From Rubripirellula sp. (GTDB lineage Bacteria; Planctomycetota; Planctomycetia; Pirellulales; Pirellulaceae): 53,526 bases of DNA. The translations under genes and the position numbers were made by a program. The DNA lies in NCBI GenBank assembly GCA_012270065.1, contig JAAXJB010000039.1, forward strand, positions 159,924 to 213,449. Direction: 5' to 3'. The notes under the pieces were generated by a model. The model saw only the letters and a list, made by a program, of their open reading frames with translations. It did no database searches and had not been told where the DNA came from. Every line of letters begins with the position of its first letter. Positions within the stretch are counted from its first letter, which is position 1. This document shows positions 17,523 through 26,297 of the stretch, one piece after another.

Positions 17523-18377
17523 TCAAGTATCCGCATCTGTCTTGGGCGATGTAAATTTGAGCAGTAACCAGTCACCCAACCTTGGTACTGCGTGCCCCAG
17601 CGTGATCAGCAAGCGAAGATACCGTGGTAAGACAACATCGGGCTTTCGTTTTTGAATCGCCTTCAATACGGCCTCAGCAACTCTTTCTGGGGGCAGGCCT
17701 TTGACACGTGTTCCTCCCCCTGGTTGAGCAGCCTGCGGCGGCAGGCCAGCCACCGACTCCTGATACCGCTGACCTCCATCTTCACGGCGAATCGGCCCCG
17801 GGCTCACCAAACAGACATGAATTCCACGCGGCTTCAACTCGAGTCTCAACTGCTGCGTCATGCCCGCTAAGGCATGCTTTGCCATCGCGTAACCACCGAT
17901 GTACCGCGCCCCAACTTTCGAAGCCAACGATCCAATGTTCACAATCACGCCACCGGTTGCCTCCAAAGCAGAAAGAGCATGCTGGGAGCAGAGCAGGGCA
18001 GTGACAACGTTTTGCCGGAATAGTAATTCCGCCTGATCGATTTCCAAAGTTTCAAGAACGCCTCGATCGCTGGCCCCGACACAATTGATGAGAACGTCCA
18101 ATCTCCCAAAGGTTTCGAGACAGTCGACGATCAGTTGCTTGACATCAGAATCACTTGTGACATCGCAACCACGACAAGTCAAACGCTGCCGGCCACCATC
18201 CGAATCACGCGCAGTTCCTTCGGGATCCAGACGAAGCATTGCCTGATTCAATCGGTCACCGTCCCTGCCAGTGATCATCACCCGGTAGCCTGCTTTCATG
18301 AGTGTTCGTGCAATCACAAAACCCAAGCCAGCTGAGCCGCCTGTGACGAGGGCCACCGGAATTGCGTTTGAATCCAT
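17523..18377 (-). CDS. Short-chain dehydrogenase/reductase, membrane-associated
   Basis: A 284-residue classical SDR from ATG 18377; an upstream TTG at 18431 is less likely. The cofactor loop is TGGSAGLG (12-19), with GRDGDR suggesting NADP preference. The catalytic set is Asn123, Ser150, Tyr163 and Lys167 (YAMAK). CDVTSDSDV and NCVGASDRG are normal family blocks. The C-terminus has a hydrophobic segment (PRYLRLLITLGHAVPRLGDWLL) that may bind the membrane, as in reductases acting on lipid substrates such as 3-ketodihydrosphingosine or acyl ketones. The substrate cannot be fixed. It is divergent from the pyruvate kinase gene and not in an evident operon. Confidence 0.9.
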   Translation of the reverse strand: MDSNAIPVALVTGGSAGLGFVIARTLMKAGYRVMITGRDGDRLNQAMLRLDPEGTARDSDGGRQRLTCRGCDVTSDSDVKQLIVDCLETFGRLDVLINCVGASDRGVLETLEIDQAELLFRQNVVTALLCSQHALSALEATGGVIVNIGSLASKVGARYIGGYAMAKHALAGMTQQLRLELKPRGIHVCLVSPGPIRREDGGQRYQESVAGLPPQAAQPGGGTRVKGLPPERVAEAVLKAIQKRKPDVVLPRYLRLLITLGHAVPRLGDWLLLKFTSPKTDADT

Positions 18378-18555
18378 GAATCCACAGTAAAAGAGACTTG
18401 AAGGGCTGAATCGGCAACGTCCTGACCGCAAATTCTAGTACGATCAAAGCAGTTTCGGTATCGCTGCTTGGGCTTTCTTGATCAATTCCCGCCAAACCGC
18501 CATGAGTCGCGCTACCAGAAATCATCCTCCCCCAACATCCTCGTGGAGTTTATCG

Positions 18556-19986
18556 ATGTCGCGGCCTACTCTTGATGAAGCCTGCACCAAAATTGTCGCT
18601 ACCGTTGGCCCGGCGTGCGAAAGTCCTGAACAGATTGAAGAACTCATTGAAGCTGGAGTGGATATTTTCCGGATCAATACAGCACATGGAGATCGCCTAC
18701 AACACGAGACAATTGTGAATCGCATCCGGGAAGCTTCGGCAAAATGCGGATTTCCGGTTGGTATCCTGCTCGACCTCGCGGGTCCGAAGATCAGACTGGG
18801 GCAACTGACGCATGAACCTCTTGTATGCGAAACAGGAACAAAGCTCACCTTTGTAGCAGAAGCCACCAACGAACCGACCGACGTCACCAGTACCTACCCT
18901 CGACTGATTGAGGAATTGCAACCGGGAGACCGTGTCCTACTTGCCGATGGTACCGTATCACTTCTGGTTGAAAGCGTGACAGCAGACCGTGCTGAGTGCC
19001 TGGTCACTGGAGGTGGCAAAATACGAAGTCGACAGGGCATCAATTTACCCGGTGTTCGTCTTTCGGTTCCGGCATTACTGGAACGCGACATCGACAATGC
19101 CATCTGGGCAGCACAGAACGACATTGATTTCATCAGTCTTTCCTTCGTTCGATCAGCTGATGACGTGCTGCAACTCAAAACACTGATTCATTCCAACGGA
19201 TCAAGTGCATTGGTGATCGCAAAGATTGAAAAACCGGAAGCGCTTGATCAAATCGAAGACATTGTCGAGATGGCCGACGGCATCATGGTGGCCAGAGGCG
19301 ATCTCGGGGTTGAAATCGATGTTGCCAAAACTCCCGTCGCACAGAAACGCATCATTCAGGTCTGTCGTGAGAGGATGAAGCCTGTCATCGTGGCAACACA
19401 GATGCTCGAATCGATGCATTCCAGCACACGACCTACACGCGCCGAAGCAAGTGACGTAGCCAATGCGATTCTGGATGGTGCGGATGCCTGCATGCTAAGT
19501 GGTGAAACCGCGATTGGCGATCATCCGGAACTTGCAGTGAACATGATGTCGAGAATCATGAAGTGCACCGAGCAGGAAATGATGCGAGACCGAAATCGCA
19601 CCAATCAAGTCAACCACCGGGTTCACCCTGTGACCAGTGCAGTTACTCAGGCCGCAACCCACGTTGCAGAAACAATCGATGCCAAGCTGATTGTCATTGG
19701 GACGCGTAGTGGCAATACAGCGTGGGTCAACAGTCAAAGCCGGAGTCTGATACCAACAGTCGGGGTCAGCACTTCGCAATCTACGTTACGCCGGATGAAT
19801 CTGCTCTGGGGCATCAAACCTCTGGCGTCCCAGGAACTGGAAGACACACCACAATTCATCGAACACATGTGTTGCTGGGGTCACGAAAACATCAATCTTC
19901 AACCCAATGACCATCTTGTCTTTGTTACCGGCTCGGGTGTATTGGACAAAGCCCACAATATGATGGTGGTGCACACAGTGGAGTGA
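18556..19986 (+). CDS. pyk: Pyruvate kinase
   Basis: A 476-residue enzyme converting phosphoenolpyruvate and ADP to pyruvate and ATP, the last step of glycolysis. The ATG at 18556 has GGAG 7 nt upstream and gives normal family length; 18502 and TTG 18478 are in frame but lack ribosome sites. Catalytic blocks are intact: IDFISLSFVRSADD, IAKIEKPEAL, MVARGDLGVE (244-253), and RPTRAEASDVANAILDGADACMLSGETAIG. In the potassium site the usual NFSHG reads NTAHG (41-45), and the GPEIR motif reads GPKIR (76-80). The Lys at that place is the hallmark of potassium-independent pyruvate kinases, so this one is predicted not to need K+. The C-terminal regulatory domain (about 350-476) is present. Confidence 0.97.
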   Translation: MSRPTLDEACTKIVATVGPACESPEQIEELIEAGVDIFRINTAHGDRLQHETIVNRIREASAKCGFPVGILLDLAGPKIRLGQLTHEPLVCETGTKLTFVAEATNEPTDVTSTYPRLIEELQPGDRVLLADGTVSLLVESVTADRAECLVTGGGKIRSRQGINLPGVRLSVPALLERDIDNAIWAAQNDIDFISLSFVRSADDVLQLKTLIHSNGSSALVIAKIEKPEALDQIEDIVEMADGIMVARGDLGVEIDVAKTPVAQKRIIQVCRERMKPVIVATQMLESMHSSTRPTRAEASDVANAILDGADACMLSGETAIGDHPELAVNMMSRIMKCTEQEMMRDRNRTNQVNHRVHPVTSAVTQAATHVAETIDAKLIVIGTRSGNTAWVNSQSRSLIPTVGVSTSQSTLRRMNLLWGIKPLASQELEDTPQFIEHMCCWGHENINLQPNDHLVFVTGSGVLDKAHNMMVVHTVE

Positions 19987-20020
19987 ATGTCAGCTGAAAG
20001 GCGAATCCCCGTTCATCCAA

Positions 20021-20416
20021 TCAACGAGACTCCGCGGATTCCTTTATCCCCAACAGAACTTCGCCCGTCAAACGCGGTTCCTGTGACAAACCTGCGTTGA
20101 TTGTGATTTCGATTCGATTGAATCGTTGCATGACATTCGCGAGATCGACGACCAAAGGTGATTCTGTTATTGGAAAATTGATTCCATTGATGGATACAGA
20201 TTTCAAATCACCGTGCCATGCTCTGATGATCAACTCGACCATCTCAGTACCCGTCAAACCACTCGGTAGATTAAACCCCCGCTGGTAAACAACACAGGCT
20301 TCACTTCCTTCAGGAAATCCACTCAACGGAGTTTCATCCGGCACGTCAACCACGACAGATTCCGGTTCGGTATCCGAAGTTCGAGTCCACGGTTTCCTCA
20401 GCCTGATCTCATGCAT
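20021..20416 (-). CDS. Hypothetical small protein downstream of the surface-protein cluster
   Basis: A 131-residue protein starting at ATG 20416. The frame stays open to 20512, but that part is the translated terminator of the upstream gene, so the start must lie further in. The protein looks beta-rich and soluble, with no signal peptide or membrane helix: ETPLSGFPEGSEACVVYQRGFNLPSGL, in part, then MVELIIRAWHGDLKSVSING and FNRIEITINAGL. The pattern vaguely recalls the galactose-binding-like sandwich found in glycoside hydrolases, but I cannot assign a family. The terminator suggests its own promoter or read-through. Convergent with pyruvate kinase. Confidence 0.6.
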   Translation of the reverse strand: MHEIRLRKPWTRTSDTEPESVVVDVPDETPLSGFPEGSEACVVYQRGFNLPSGLTGTEMVELIIRAWHGDLKSVSINGINFPITESPLVVDLANVMQRFNRIEITINAGLSQEPRLTGEVLLGIKESAESR

Positions 20417-20474
20417 GCAATCAACGCCTACGCAAATCTTGTAAGCCCGGGAACCCAGATAAATGTGACTCGGT

Positions 20475-20504
20475 AAAAAAAGCCCGAAACGATCGTTTCG
20501 GGCT
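20475..20504 (-). terminator. Intrinsic terminator of the LEPR-XLL cluster
   Basis: On the minus strand a perfect 10-bp stem (AGCCCGAAAC/GTTTCGGGCT, 20504-20481) with loop GATC is followed directly by seven Ts (20481-20475). It lies about 70 nt after the stop of the VCBS-repeat gene. Confidence 0.9.
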
Positions 20505-20574
20505 CGAAGCAACGGGTTCCTCAGGCAGCACGTTGCTCAGCCACCTCAAGAACAACCCAGTGGATCTCAGCAGT

Positions 20575-23500
20575 CTATTCCTCGTTGTTATTGTCTTGAT
20601 AATCCTCGACAGCAGTTCGAGTATTGTCAAACGTGGTCCCGTCCGTTGATCCGTTTTCAGTAAAGAAGTGATCGTTCAGACTTCCGAAGAATTGAATTCC
20701 GCATTGATCATTACTCAAGACGAAGTATTCATCAGTCAGAATCGTAGAACGCAACTCGCCTGCCTCAGTCAGCAGAGTCAGCAAGGCAGCATCCTTGGTT
20801 GCATTGAGTTCGAGTTCAGCAAATTCGATACCTTCAAAACCGGACCCCAACACTATGAAACTCTGCTGGCCCGTCTCATCAAGACAAACCAGACCACCCT
20901 CGCGGCCCCCATCAGAGATCTGGGCGATGGTCGCATCGGTACGCAGGTAACTGCTGGCAAGCAGACCAACACTCGCCATCGCCGCACCCTTGGTTCCAAT
21001 CAATCCGAAATTCAGATCACTGCGTTGCACATCACCCAGAGCAGGAATCGAAACATCATATTCACCCGGTCCTTCGTACCGGACCTGTTCTGGGTGCTCA
21101 TAAACCACTTTGTACTCACCGGGTACGACATTGGTGAATTCAAAATTGCCTTCGGAATCAGTCAAGACTTCGCGTTCAATCGGACTGTTGGTGTAGTTAT
21201 TATCTGAGACCAACTTGATTCGCACGCTGGCAAAACCTTTCTCGTCTTCCTCTTTGATGCCATTACGTATTGGATCAGCCCCCTTGTCGCGAACATCCCG
21301 GAAATTCTCGACATGGTCAATGAACACATAGCCACTCAAGGTCGATGGTACAAAATCGACGACATCAATCGTCACCGTACCCTGAGCCGTCAGGCTGCCG
21401 TCACTGATTGTGTAAAGAATGGTTGCAGTACCTTCGAAACCGGTGTTCGGTATGTATCGGATCTCGCCATTCTCGATGGTCGCGCTGCCCCCCTGGGTTC
21501 CCTCAAACGTTGGATCAGGTGTTTCCGTGAGGTTATCAATCGACACCAACGTAAGGGTCTGATTCTCCAACCCAGCTGCCCCTGCATTGTCGTTGGACAG
21601 CGCGTCGATCAGAATTCCTGTGGCATCATCTCTCAACGCCAAGCGTTCATCCGGATTCGCCTCAGGAGCATCGTTATTGCCGTTGATGATGATGGTCACG
21701 GCCTGAGTCTCACTCCCATCAATGGACGTGATAGTGAAGATTTCAGTAATTTGCTCACCATCCACAAGAGCCTGAATGTCATCGAGTGAGTTATCTACCG
21801 TGTAGGTCCAAGCACCATTTGAATCTACTGTGAGACTGCCGAGGGTCACGCCAGAAGAAACAGAAGTATCAACCAGCGATTCACCCGTATCAACATCGTT
21901 GATCGTGAGTGTTCCCGAAGTGCTCAGAGTCGTGTTATCGTCTTCGGTAACTTGACCTTGCGTGTCACCGCCAAATACGGGCACATCATTGACACCTGTG
22001 ATCGTAACCGTGATCGTCTCTGTTGTTGCCCCATCAAACGACTCAACTTCAAACTTGTCAACGAGTTGTGCCCCCTCGGGCAATTGCTGAACAGCAGCCA
22101 GAGTATTATCGAGGGTATAATTCCAAGCACCAGAAGCATCTATGGTCAAGTTGCCCAGAGGCGTATCGATATCGTCAACGGATGTGCTGAACACTGCTTC
22201 CCCTGCATCGGCGTCAGTGATGGCGAGGTTTCCTGACGTTGATAAAGTCGGATTCGAGGCATCTTCGGTAACGCCTCCCTCATTGTTCCCTGAGATCACC
22301 GCAATGTCGTTCACACCCGTGATCGTAATCACGATGTTCTGCACAGCAGTACCATCAACTGATTCAACAGTAAACTCATCAGTAATCTGAGCGCCGTCTG
22401 CCAGTTGCTGGATCGCCTGCAAATCGTTCTGCACGCTGTAGGACCACAAGCCAGCTTCTGTAATTTCCAGCGATCCAATGTTCCCTGCCTGCCCAGTAAC
22501 CGAAGTTGAGAATAAGGCCTGACCATTGTCCACATCATTCACTGACAAAACGCCATTGGCTGTCAACTGACCGTCAGTGACTGCTGTATCTTCCACAACG
22601 CCTCCGGTCGTGTCACCAGTGATCGTCGCGCTATCGTTCAAACCGGTGATTGTGATGGTAGCGGTTTGCTGAGCGGTCTGATTTCCGGCACCGTCATCGA
22701 TGACATAGTTGATTTCGACGACAGCCTGTTCACCGGCGTTGAGAGAAACATAGGCCGAAGGTGTCACTTCGACGGAATCTCCATTGACAATTTGGAATCC
22801 AGCCGGAGCTGCTGGATTGAAGGAGACATTTGCAACGGTCAGCGGGTCGTTATCAGGGTCGGTTGCTCCCGTGATCAGGCTGACGGTCGTCACACCATCG
22901 TTCTGGGTGAAGGTTTCGGAGATAGCAGGCCCTGGCACTGGTGGATCGTTGACACCATTGAAAGTCAAGGTCGCGGTATGCTCAACTGAGCCACCGTTTC
23001 CATCAACAAGCGTGTAAGCGACCTCTACAACCTCTGTCTCACCTGGAAGAAGCGAGTCATACGCTGCGGGGTTTACCGTTACCAAACCACTGGCTTCGTC
23101 CACTGTTACCCCGCTTGCGTCTCCACCCCCAACAGAAACCGAACCTGTTTCAACAGTGAGTACGTCACCATCGATATCAAGTCCCGCACTCACCAGATCA
23201 ATGTCCTCATCCGACAGGAGTGAATTGAAGGTTCGATTGATCGGGTTTGCAATCTGTGGTTGGTCATTCTCACCGTTGAGCGTAATGATGACCTGCCTGA
23301 CTCCAGTGCCGCCATTGCTGTCAGTAACCGTAACATCGTAGACCTGCTGCCTCTGCTCGCCATCGGAAAGTTCGTCCAAGTCAGCATCGGTGGCCGAGAA
23401 ACTCCAGGCAACTTCCCCATCCAGACCATTGACTGCAGGGGTAAGAGTTGCACTGAATGTACCAATGTATCCCGCCCCAGTTTCCGCGGTGGAAACTGAA

Positions 23501-26067
23501 TGCGTGTCATCAGGATCCTGATCTGTGAAACTCAACGTTCCTGAGGCGGTGAGTACAGTGCTCTGATCGCCAGTAACATTCACCTGCTCGGTGACTGCAC
23601 CTGTATCAGCATCTCCCACCTCAACGGTAACAACTGGAGAGAAGTTGGACACACCCGTAATCGTGATGGTTGCTGTCTGACCAACCGAACCGCCGTTACC
23701 GTCCACAATGTCGTAATTCAGAACGACAACCTCAGATTGTCCATCTTCAAGGAATGCATAGGCTCCTGGATCAACGTCTACATTATTGCCATCCTGAGTG
23801 ACACCAACTGCGTTCCCACTTGTCACGACATAGTTGGCGACATTGAGGACATCACCCTGATCCACATCGGATGCCCCAGTCAGCAAGTCGACGGGGGTAA
23901 CATCCTCTTCCTCGCTGAAGGTAGCGGTTACGGGTGCACCAATGGTAGGAGCATCATTGGTGCCGTTTACCGTAATGATCACATCAACGGAGAAAGTGCC
24001 ATCCTTTGAAACAACCGAGAATGTTTCGGTGGGTGCATCGCCTGCAGCCAATGCCTGCACGACCGGGTCGGAGTTATTCAGCGTGTAGCTCCAGGATCCC
24101 GCGGCGTTGATCGAAAAGTCGCCGTATACGCCACTCACATCCGTTTGTGGCTGAACTTCACTTTCACCATTGTCAATATCAGCAACCGTTAACGAACCAG
24201 TAGCTACAAAAGTTGTGACCTCGTCCTCCGTCACGCTACCAGTCGTGTCTCCGGTGATGCCGGTCGCATCATCGTTGAGACCATTGATGGTGATTGTCGC
24301 GGTCTGTGCAACAGACCCGCCGGCACCATCCACGATGTTGTAACTGATCGTGATGACTTCGCTCTCGGAAGCAGCAAGCGACGAATACAAACCGGGATCA
24401 ACGATCGCCTCGTTGCCGGAAACTAGAATTCCGGACAGGTCACCAGTGAAAGTGACACTGTCGGCGTCCACCGACAATGTGTTGTTATCAGGGTCCGAAG
24501 CAAATTCCAGCAAGTCAACGTTTGTCTGACTATCGTTCTGCGTGAAGGTCTGGGTGATCGGGCTACTGACCTCGGGGTCGCGGTTTTCACCAATTCCATT
24601 GATAATCGCGTAAGCGACTGCACCCTGAACACCGTTGTCCGTCGGCGGATTGACACCGTCGTACGAGTCCAGAATCACCTCAGCCGGGGTCAATGGCCCA
24701 GGAGGTACCCGGTTGTACAAAAGGACAGACTCAACTTCAGTCAGGAACGAAGGAGTCACATTCAGAATCAGCCCCTGTACCGGTTGAACAATTTGTACCG
24801 GAATGCTGAATGCGTCGTTCAAGCTGGCGCCAACGAATCCCGGATCCGCTGCCTTCACACCACCTGGGTTCAGTTGACCAACACCGCCCAACTCGATGAA
24901 GCCTGGCCGCGGGCCGAATGCCTGACCATTGAGGTCGACGCCTCCATCACGCTGGGTATCGAACTCACCGGTATTCAAATCAGTGAACCAGGGATCGTCC
25001 ACATTACCACCAGTGGCCAAGTAAAAACTGCTCCACGTGCGAACTCCCAGATCGAGATTGAACTGCACCGCATCCGAGTTGGGAACATCATCACTCGTTC
25101 CCATGATGCCGTCCGGACCTGGAAGGTAAGGAGAAAACTCCGTCATGCTGGCTTCAATCAGAGCGCCACCACTCTGCTGAACACTGACATTAATGTCGGG
25201 AACATCGACATCATCGTAGCTATCACCGATCCACTGGATCAAAAAGCCCTGATCACCATCACTGAACGCCAGCCCTGGTGTGTATTCGTAATCTGTGCCA
25301 AACGTGTACCCAAAAGAGGTCATGGCGCTAAAGACTTCAATAAAGCTGTTCGACTGCCAGTTCGCGGCGTCAGAGACGTAAGTTGCTCCAGTTCCTTCTT
25401 GAGTGAAGGTGATACTTGTCAGCGACGGGTCGGTGAAAGCCGTCTCATCGAACCGGAACCTCTGTGTCTCAGTCATCACTGGCACAATGTAGTCCGGCAA
25501 GTTCGCAATGATATCGGCTCTAATCTGGAAAGCACCGGTAGCATCTGTTCCGCCTCGCAAGTCGGCATAACCGACCTCCAGAGTGAATTTCTCTCCGACA
25601 GGGATGTTGTACTCGCCATTGACCTGCGTGATTTCCTGATCATCAGCAGTCCGAGGAGTGAGAAAAAACTCAGCTAACTCGCCTACACCCTCACCGCGGC
25701 CAAGTGCATTGATCACTCCGAGCGCATCGGATGCTGATAGGATGCCATCGTCATTGGTGTCCGGAAAAGTCTGATAACTCGAATCTGCAGCGGCTTCGCC
25801 AGAGACTCCAACTCGTGCCAATTCATGGAGTACTGCGAGCGCGTCTCCAGCGGTGATCTTGTAATCACGGTTGACATCATAGGCAGTGTGATAATTGTGC
25901 AGGTCATTTTCCCACAGGTCTCCGGCAAGCAACTCGCGCCTTTCGAGAGCCTCGCTCGTCAGTTGCCGGCCGAGCGAACCGTTTGCCCGTCGGCGCGTCG
26001 CCGATCTACGGCGTTTTGTGGCTCCGGAAATCCAACCACGGGTCAAGAACTTACGCAAATTTCTCAT
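20575..26067 (-). CDS. Giant LEPR-XLL VCBS/cadherin-like surface protein with N-terminal dockerin
   Basis: An 1830-residue acidic protein from ATG 26067. A basic N-terminus (to about 38) leads to the LEPR-XLL signature EALERRELLAGD (39-50). A dockerin-like pair of calcium loops (DVNRDYKITAGDAL and DTNDDGILSASDAL, about 63-130) ends in GRGEGVGE. A region of about 430 residues without recognised domain follows. From about 600 to 1465 five VCBS-type repeats (for example ITGDTTGSVTEDE, SGNNEGGVTEDA, GGDTQGQVTEDD) alternate with cadherin-like repeats of the ATITINGLNDD type. An SdrD/CnaB-like domain (about 1577-1690, SGYVFIDHVENFRD, GNFEFTNVVPGEYKVVY) and a unique acidic C-terminus close the protein. 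It is probably a secreted, calcium-binding adhesin or matrix protein. Last of three tandem LEPR-XLL genes; a strong terminator follows. Confidence 0.93.
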   Translation of the reverse strand: MRNLRKFLTRGWISGATKRRRSATRRRANGSLGRQLTSEALERRELLAGDLWENDLHNYHTAYDVNRDYKITAGDALAVLHELARVGVSGEAAADSSYQTFPDTNDDGILSASDALGVINALGRGEGVGELAEFFLTPRTADDQEITQVNGEYNIPVGEKFTLEVGYADLRGGTDATGAFQIRADIIANLPDYIVPVMTETQRFRFDETAFTDPSLTSITFTQEGTGATYVSDAANWQSNSFIEVFSAMTSFGYTFGTDYEYTPGLAFSDGDQGFLIQWIGDSYDDVDVPDINVSVQQSGGALIEASMTEFSPYLPGPDGIMGTSDDVPNSDAVQFNLDLGVRTWSSFYLATGGNVDDPWFTDLNTGEFDTQRDGGVDLNGQAFGPRPGFIELGGVGQLNPGGVKAADPGFVGASLNDAFSIPVQIVQPVQGLILNVTPSFLTEVESVLLYNRVPPGPLTPAEVILDSYDGVNPPTDNGVQGAVAYAIINGIGENRDPEVSSPITQTFTQNDSQTNVDLLEFASDPDNNTLSVDADSVTFTGDLSGILVSGNEAIVDPGLYSSLAASESEVITISYNIVDGAGGSVAQTATITINGLNDDATGITGDTTGSVTEDEVTTFVATGSLTVADIDNGESEVQPQTDVSGVYGDFSINAAGSWSYTLNNSDPVVQALAAGDAPTETFSVVSKDGTFSVDVIITVNGTNDAPTIGAPVTATFSEEEDVTPVDLLTGASDVDQGDVLNVANYVVTSGNAVGVTQDGNNVDVDPGAYAFLEDGQSEVVVLNYDIVDGNGGSVGQTATITITGVSNFSPVVTVEVGDADTGAVTEQVNVTGDQSTVLTASGTLSFTDQDPDDTHSVSTAETGAGYIGTFSATLTPAVNGLDGEVAWSFSATDADLDELSDGEQRQQVYDVTVTDSNGGTGVRQVIITLNGENDQPQIANPINRTFNSLLSDEDIDLVSAGLDIDGDVLTVETGSVSVGGGDASGVTVDEASGLVTVNPAAYDSLLPGETEVVEVAYTLVDGNGGSVEHTATLTFNGVNDPPVPGPAISETFTQNDGVTTVSLITGATDPDNDPLTVANVSFNPAAPAGFQIVNGDSVEVTPSAYVSLNAGEQAVVEINYVIDDGAGNQTAQQTATITITGLNDSATITGDTTGGVVEDTAVTDGQLTANGVLSVNDVDNGQALFSTSVTGQAGNIGSLEITEAGLWSYSVQNDLQAIQQLADGAQITDEFTVESVDGTAVQNIVITITGVNDIAVISGNNEGGVTEDASNPTLSTSGNLAITDADAGEAVFSTSVDDIDTPLGNLTIDASGAWNYTLDNTLAAVQQLPEGAQLVDKFEVESFDGATTETITVTITGVNDVPVFGGDTQGQVTEDDNTTLSTSGTLTINDVDTGESLVDTSVSSGVTLGSLTVDSNGAWTYTVDNSLDDIQALVDGEQITEIFTITSIDGSETQAVTIIINGNNDAPEANPDERLALRDDATGILIDALSNDNAGAAGLENQTLTLVSIDNLTETPDPTFEGTQGGSATIENGEIRYIPNTGFEGTATILYTISDGSLTAQGTVTIDVVDFVPSTLSGYVFIDHVENFRDVRDKGADPIRNGIKEEDEKGFASVRIKLVSDNNYTNSPIEREVLTDSEGNFEFTNVVPGEYKVVYEHPEQVRYEGPGEYDVSIPALGDVQRSDLNFGLIGTKGAAMASVGLLASSYLRTDATIAQISDGGREGGLVCLDETGQQSFIVLGSGFEGIEFAELELNATKDAALLTLLTEAGELRSTILTDEYFVLSNDQCGIQFFGSLNDHFFTENGSTDGTTFDNTRTAVEDYQDNNNEE

Positions 26068-26297
26068 CTATTTTCTCGACAAGATGCGGGGGTCATGTGG
26101 GAAATTGTGGGCAAACCGATACTTCGATGCTTTGAGCCGGCGAGCAACTCGAAGCTCTATTAACGTCAAACCAATGGCCTATTTGGCCAGCCTTCTATCC
26201 TACTCAGACTATCCATTTTCTCAACTCGCGCATCCGTTCGCGACGGGCGCAAAAGCCCGACTGGCCTTTAGACCGACGAGTAAGAAAAAGGTTCCGA

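Noticed and set aside
24784-25677. 297-codon plus-strand frame
   Set aside because: Antisense shadow of the VCBS-repeat gene, whose domains are clear.
20575-26067. Repeated DNA considered as CRISPR or satellite
   Set aside because: The repetition is at protein level (VCBS/cadherin-like repeats) with diverged DNA and no fixed short repeat-spacer pattern.
26244-26259. Terminator for the metalloprotease gene
   Set aside because: A 5-bp CGGGC/GCCCG stem without a following T run on the minus strand.
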